From the NCBI GenBank assembly GCA_050313895.1, contig JBNPMI010000016.1: a stretch of 32,103 nucleotides of DNA. One strand, 5' to 3'. The notes under the pieces are model-generated. The model was not told the DNA's origin and did not search any database. It saw nothing but the letters and a program-made list of their open reading frames with translations. The stretch is from JALFST01 sp022779285 (lineage in GTDB: Bacteria > Bacillota > Clostridia > Tissierellales > Peptoniphilaceae). The number at the start of each line of letters is the position of its first letter. The first letter of the stretch is position 1. Below are positions 31,057 through 32,103 of the stretch, piece after piece. Position numbers and translations under genes: made by a program.

Positions 31057-31590
31057 CTTACACATCCAATATTTGTTTTTATTCAACTCGACAAATTGTT
31101 TTTCAGCTTTAGTTATCGGAATCCAAAGTTCCATTTTATAGTCTTTGCTATTCATATCACCTTCATAATAAGATTCAAAGTCAGATTTTACTGAATGAAC
31201 ATAACCATGCTAAGGGAAGAATACTTCCATCGCATATTTCCACCCGTTATGAATGCAATCTGGAACACTTCCTGTTAACTCTGCAACGGCATACTCCGCC
31301 TCTTCAACTTCCAAAACATCTAAGCCCATACTTTTTGCTTTATCTACATCATTCACGATATAGCCTGCCATATAGTTTATTGTGCTTGGATTCTCCACAC
31401 CGTGGCAAACACCTACACTTTGACCACTTCCCAAACTTGCAGGTTCATCATGTTTATATTTTTCATATAGCATATCCCAGACACTTGGGCATAATGCTGA
31501 ATTGATGTTTTGTGCATTTACCCCTGCAACTGTAAATGCTTTTTTCTTTTGAATTGTAATATTCCGAAAATTGCAATAACAAGTTGAACA
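31042..31590 (-). pseudogene. GyrI-like/AraC-effector-binding domain gene, broken by TAG and cut at its 5' end
   Basis: The frame encodes a GyrI-like small-molecule-binding domain of about 178 residues: ITIQKKKAFTVAG, then EYAVAELTGSVPDCIHNGWKYAMEVFFP, TAG at 31210-31212, then HGYVHSVKSDFESYYEGDM and YKMELWIPITKAEKQF. The two parts are in the same frame and join exactly as in intact relatives, where a Glu codon stands in place of the TAG (one base change). The 5' end lacks a start codon and runs into the IS30 terminus, which probably removed an N-terminal AraC helix-turn-helix or the native start. The exact left/right junction (31575-31600) is uncertain. Confidence 0.7.
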
Positions 31591-32103
31591 TTGACAGTTG
31601 AATAGTCCTAAGCACACAGGATGGTTATCCCGGAGGGATGCTTGCATTCCTCTTAGGTGCCCACAAGTACAGGGCGAACAGACAGTCAAGACCGCCCAAA
31701 AGGCGCCTCGAAGAGGTTGCCTTGACAGGCTGGGAGCCTGTGCTATCTGGAATGTCACGCCGCCACGGCGTAGATCCTGTCCAGTTCATCCTCAAATAGC
31801 TCGTCCGGAGTATTGTATCCGAGGATCTTTCTTGGAAGGCTGTTGCGCCGGACTTTGATCTGACAGATCTGCTCATCTGAGAAACTGTCGATCCTACGGC
31901 CTTTCCGGATGAATCTGCGGATCAGACCATTATGGCGTTCCACGGATCCCTTCTCACATGAAGTATAGGGATGGGCGAAATACACCAGAGTCTTGCTCAG
32001 TTCCTCCAGATCTGATAGCAGTGAGAACTCAGAGCCGTTGTCCGTGGTGATCGTCTTAAAGATATCATCCCAGTGCTCACCGTATTGAGATATGACTTCC
32101 CGA
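31590..32103 (-). mobile_element. IS30-family insertion sequence, 3' portion (continues beyond window)
   Basis: The element contains the transposase 3' end and about 165 bases of non-coding end sequence. That end is rich in hairpins: ACAGGCT/AGCCTGT (31725-31741), a GCCC/GGGC pair near 31661, and ATCCC/GGGAT near 31627. The outer end is probably near GTTGAACATTGACAGTTGAA (31583-31602). The other terminal repeat and target duplication are outside the window, so the boundary is approximate. Confidence 0.65.
31755..32103 (-). CDS. IS30-family transposase, C-terminal part (5' end beyond window)
   Basis: The last 115 residues of a DDE transposase, open to the window edge. TTDNGSEF carries the second catalytic Asp, and the downstream YFAHPYTSCEKGSVERHNGLIRRF region (quoted partly: VERHNGLIRRF) carries the catalytic Glu of the IS30 family. 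RKILGYNTPDELF near the end is another family mark. No stop or shift is seen in this part, so the gene may be intact. It is on the same strand as the pseudogenes that it borders. Confidence 0.9.
   Translation of the reverse strand, partial: REVISQYGEHWDDIFKTITTDNGSEFSLLSDLEELSKTLVYFAHPYTSCEKGSVERHNGLIRRFIRKGRRIDSFSDEQICQIKVRRNSLPRKILGYNTPDELFEDELDRIYAVAA

Noticed and set aside
31210..31758. The open frame from 31758 as a complete 182-residue protein
   Set aside because: Its first ~60 codons are IS30 end sequence with no binding site; only the part after about 31575 resembles a known domain.

Overview
The window is chromosomal DNA of an anaerobic, low-to-mid GC Gram-positive bacterium (Bacillota, clostridial or tissierellial type). 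The evidence is strong AGGAGG-type ribosome binding sites, a lipoprotein signal on the amino-acid binding protein, several choline-binding-like cell-wall repeat proteins, and a ferredoxin-linked branched-chain 2-oxoacid oxidoreductase. I cannot name the species from sequence alone.

Layout. (1) 0.15-8.9 kb, all on the minus strand: three related secreted cell-wall-binding repeat proteins. Two end in the same LytM/M23 endopeptidase domain; the third ends in a 3D-like (double-psi beta-barrel-like) domain. An ABC-2 exporter operon (ATPase plus two permeases) and a small membrane protein sit between the two peptidase genes. The promoter of the two-gene repeat-protein operon overlaps TGTWAH hexamers that match the WalR (YycF) box. 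(2) 8.9-9.3 kb: a PaaI-type thioesterase. (3) 9.5-14.4 kb, plus strand: a complete livKHMGF branched-chain amino-acid ABC importer with a strong promoter and a terminator between livK and livH, then a MATE exporter. (4) 16.0-22.8 kb, minus strand: an operon reading CoA-transferase, ketopantoate-reductase-family enzyme, and the VOR-type 2-oxoacid:ferredoxin oxidoreductase subunits delta, alpha, beta, gamma, then a 71-residue DUF1858-like protein. After its terminator come a GntR/FCD regulator and a P-loop NTPase. (5) 23.1-30.2 kb, minus strand: a tightly overlapping cluster of a HerA/DUF853 ATPase, a class I/II aminotransferase, RNase Z, and a second ABC-2 exporter (ATPase plus permease). (6) 30.2-32.1 kb: mobile-element debris. 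It holds a frameshifted RepA_N replication-initiator fragment joined in frame to a type III methyltransferase (Mod) fragment, a GyrI-like gene broken by a TAG codon, unexplained inverted repeats, and the 3' end of an IS30-family transposase that runs off the window.

How it may work together (inference). Liv would import leucine, isoleucine and valine. An aminotransferase would convert them to 2-oxoacids. VOR would oxidise these to branched acyl-CoA while reducing ferredoxin, and the CoA-transferase would pass CoA on and release the branched-chain acid. The ketopantoate-reductase-family enzyme could instead reduce part of the 2-oxoacid pool to 2-hydroxyacids. That would be a compact oxidative/reductive (Stickland-like) module, possibly controlled by the adjacent GntR protein.
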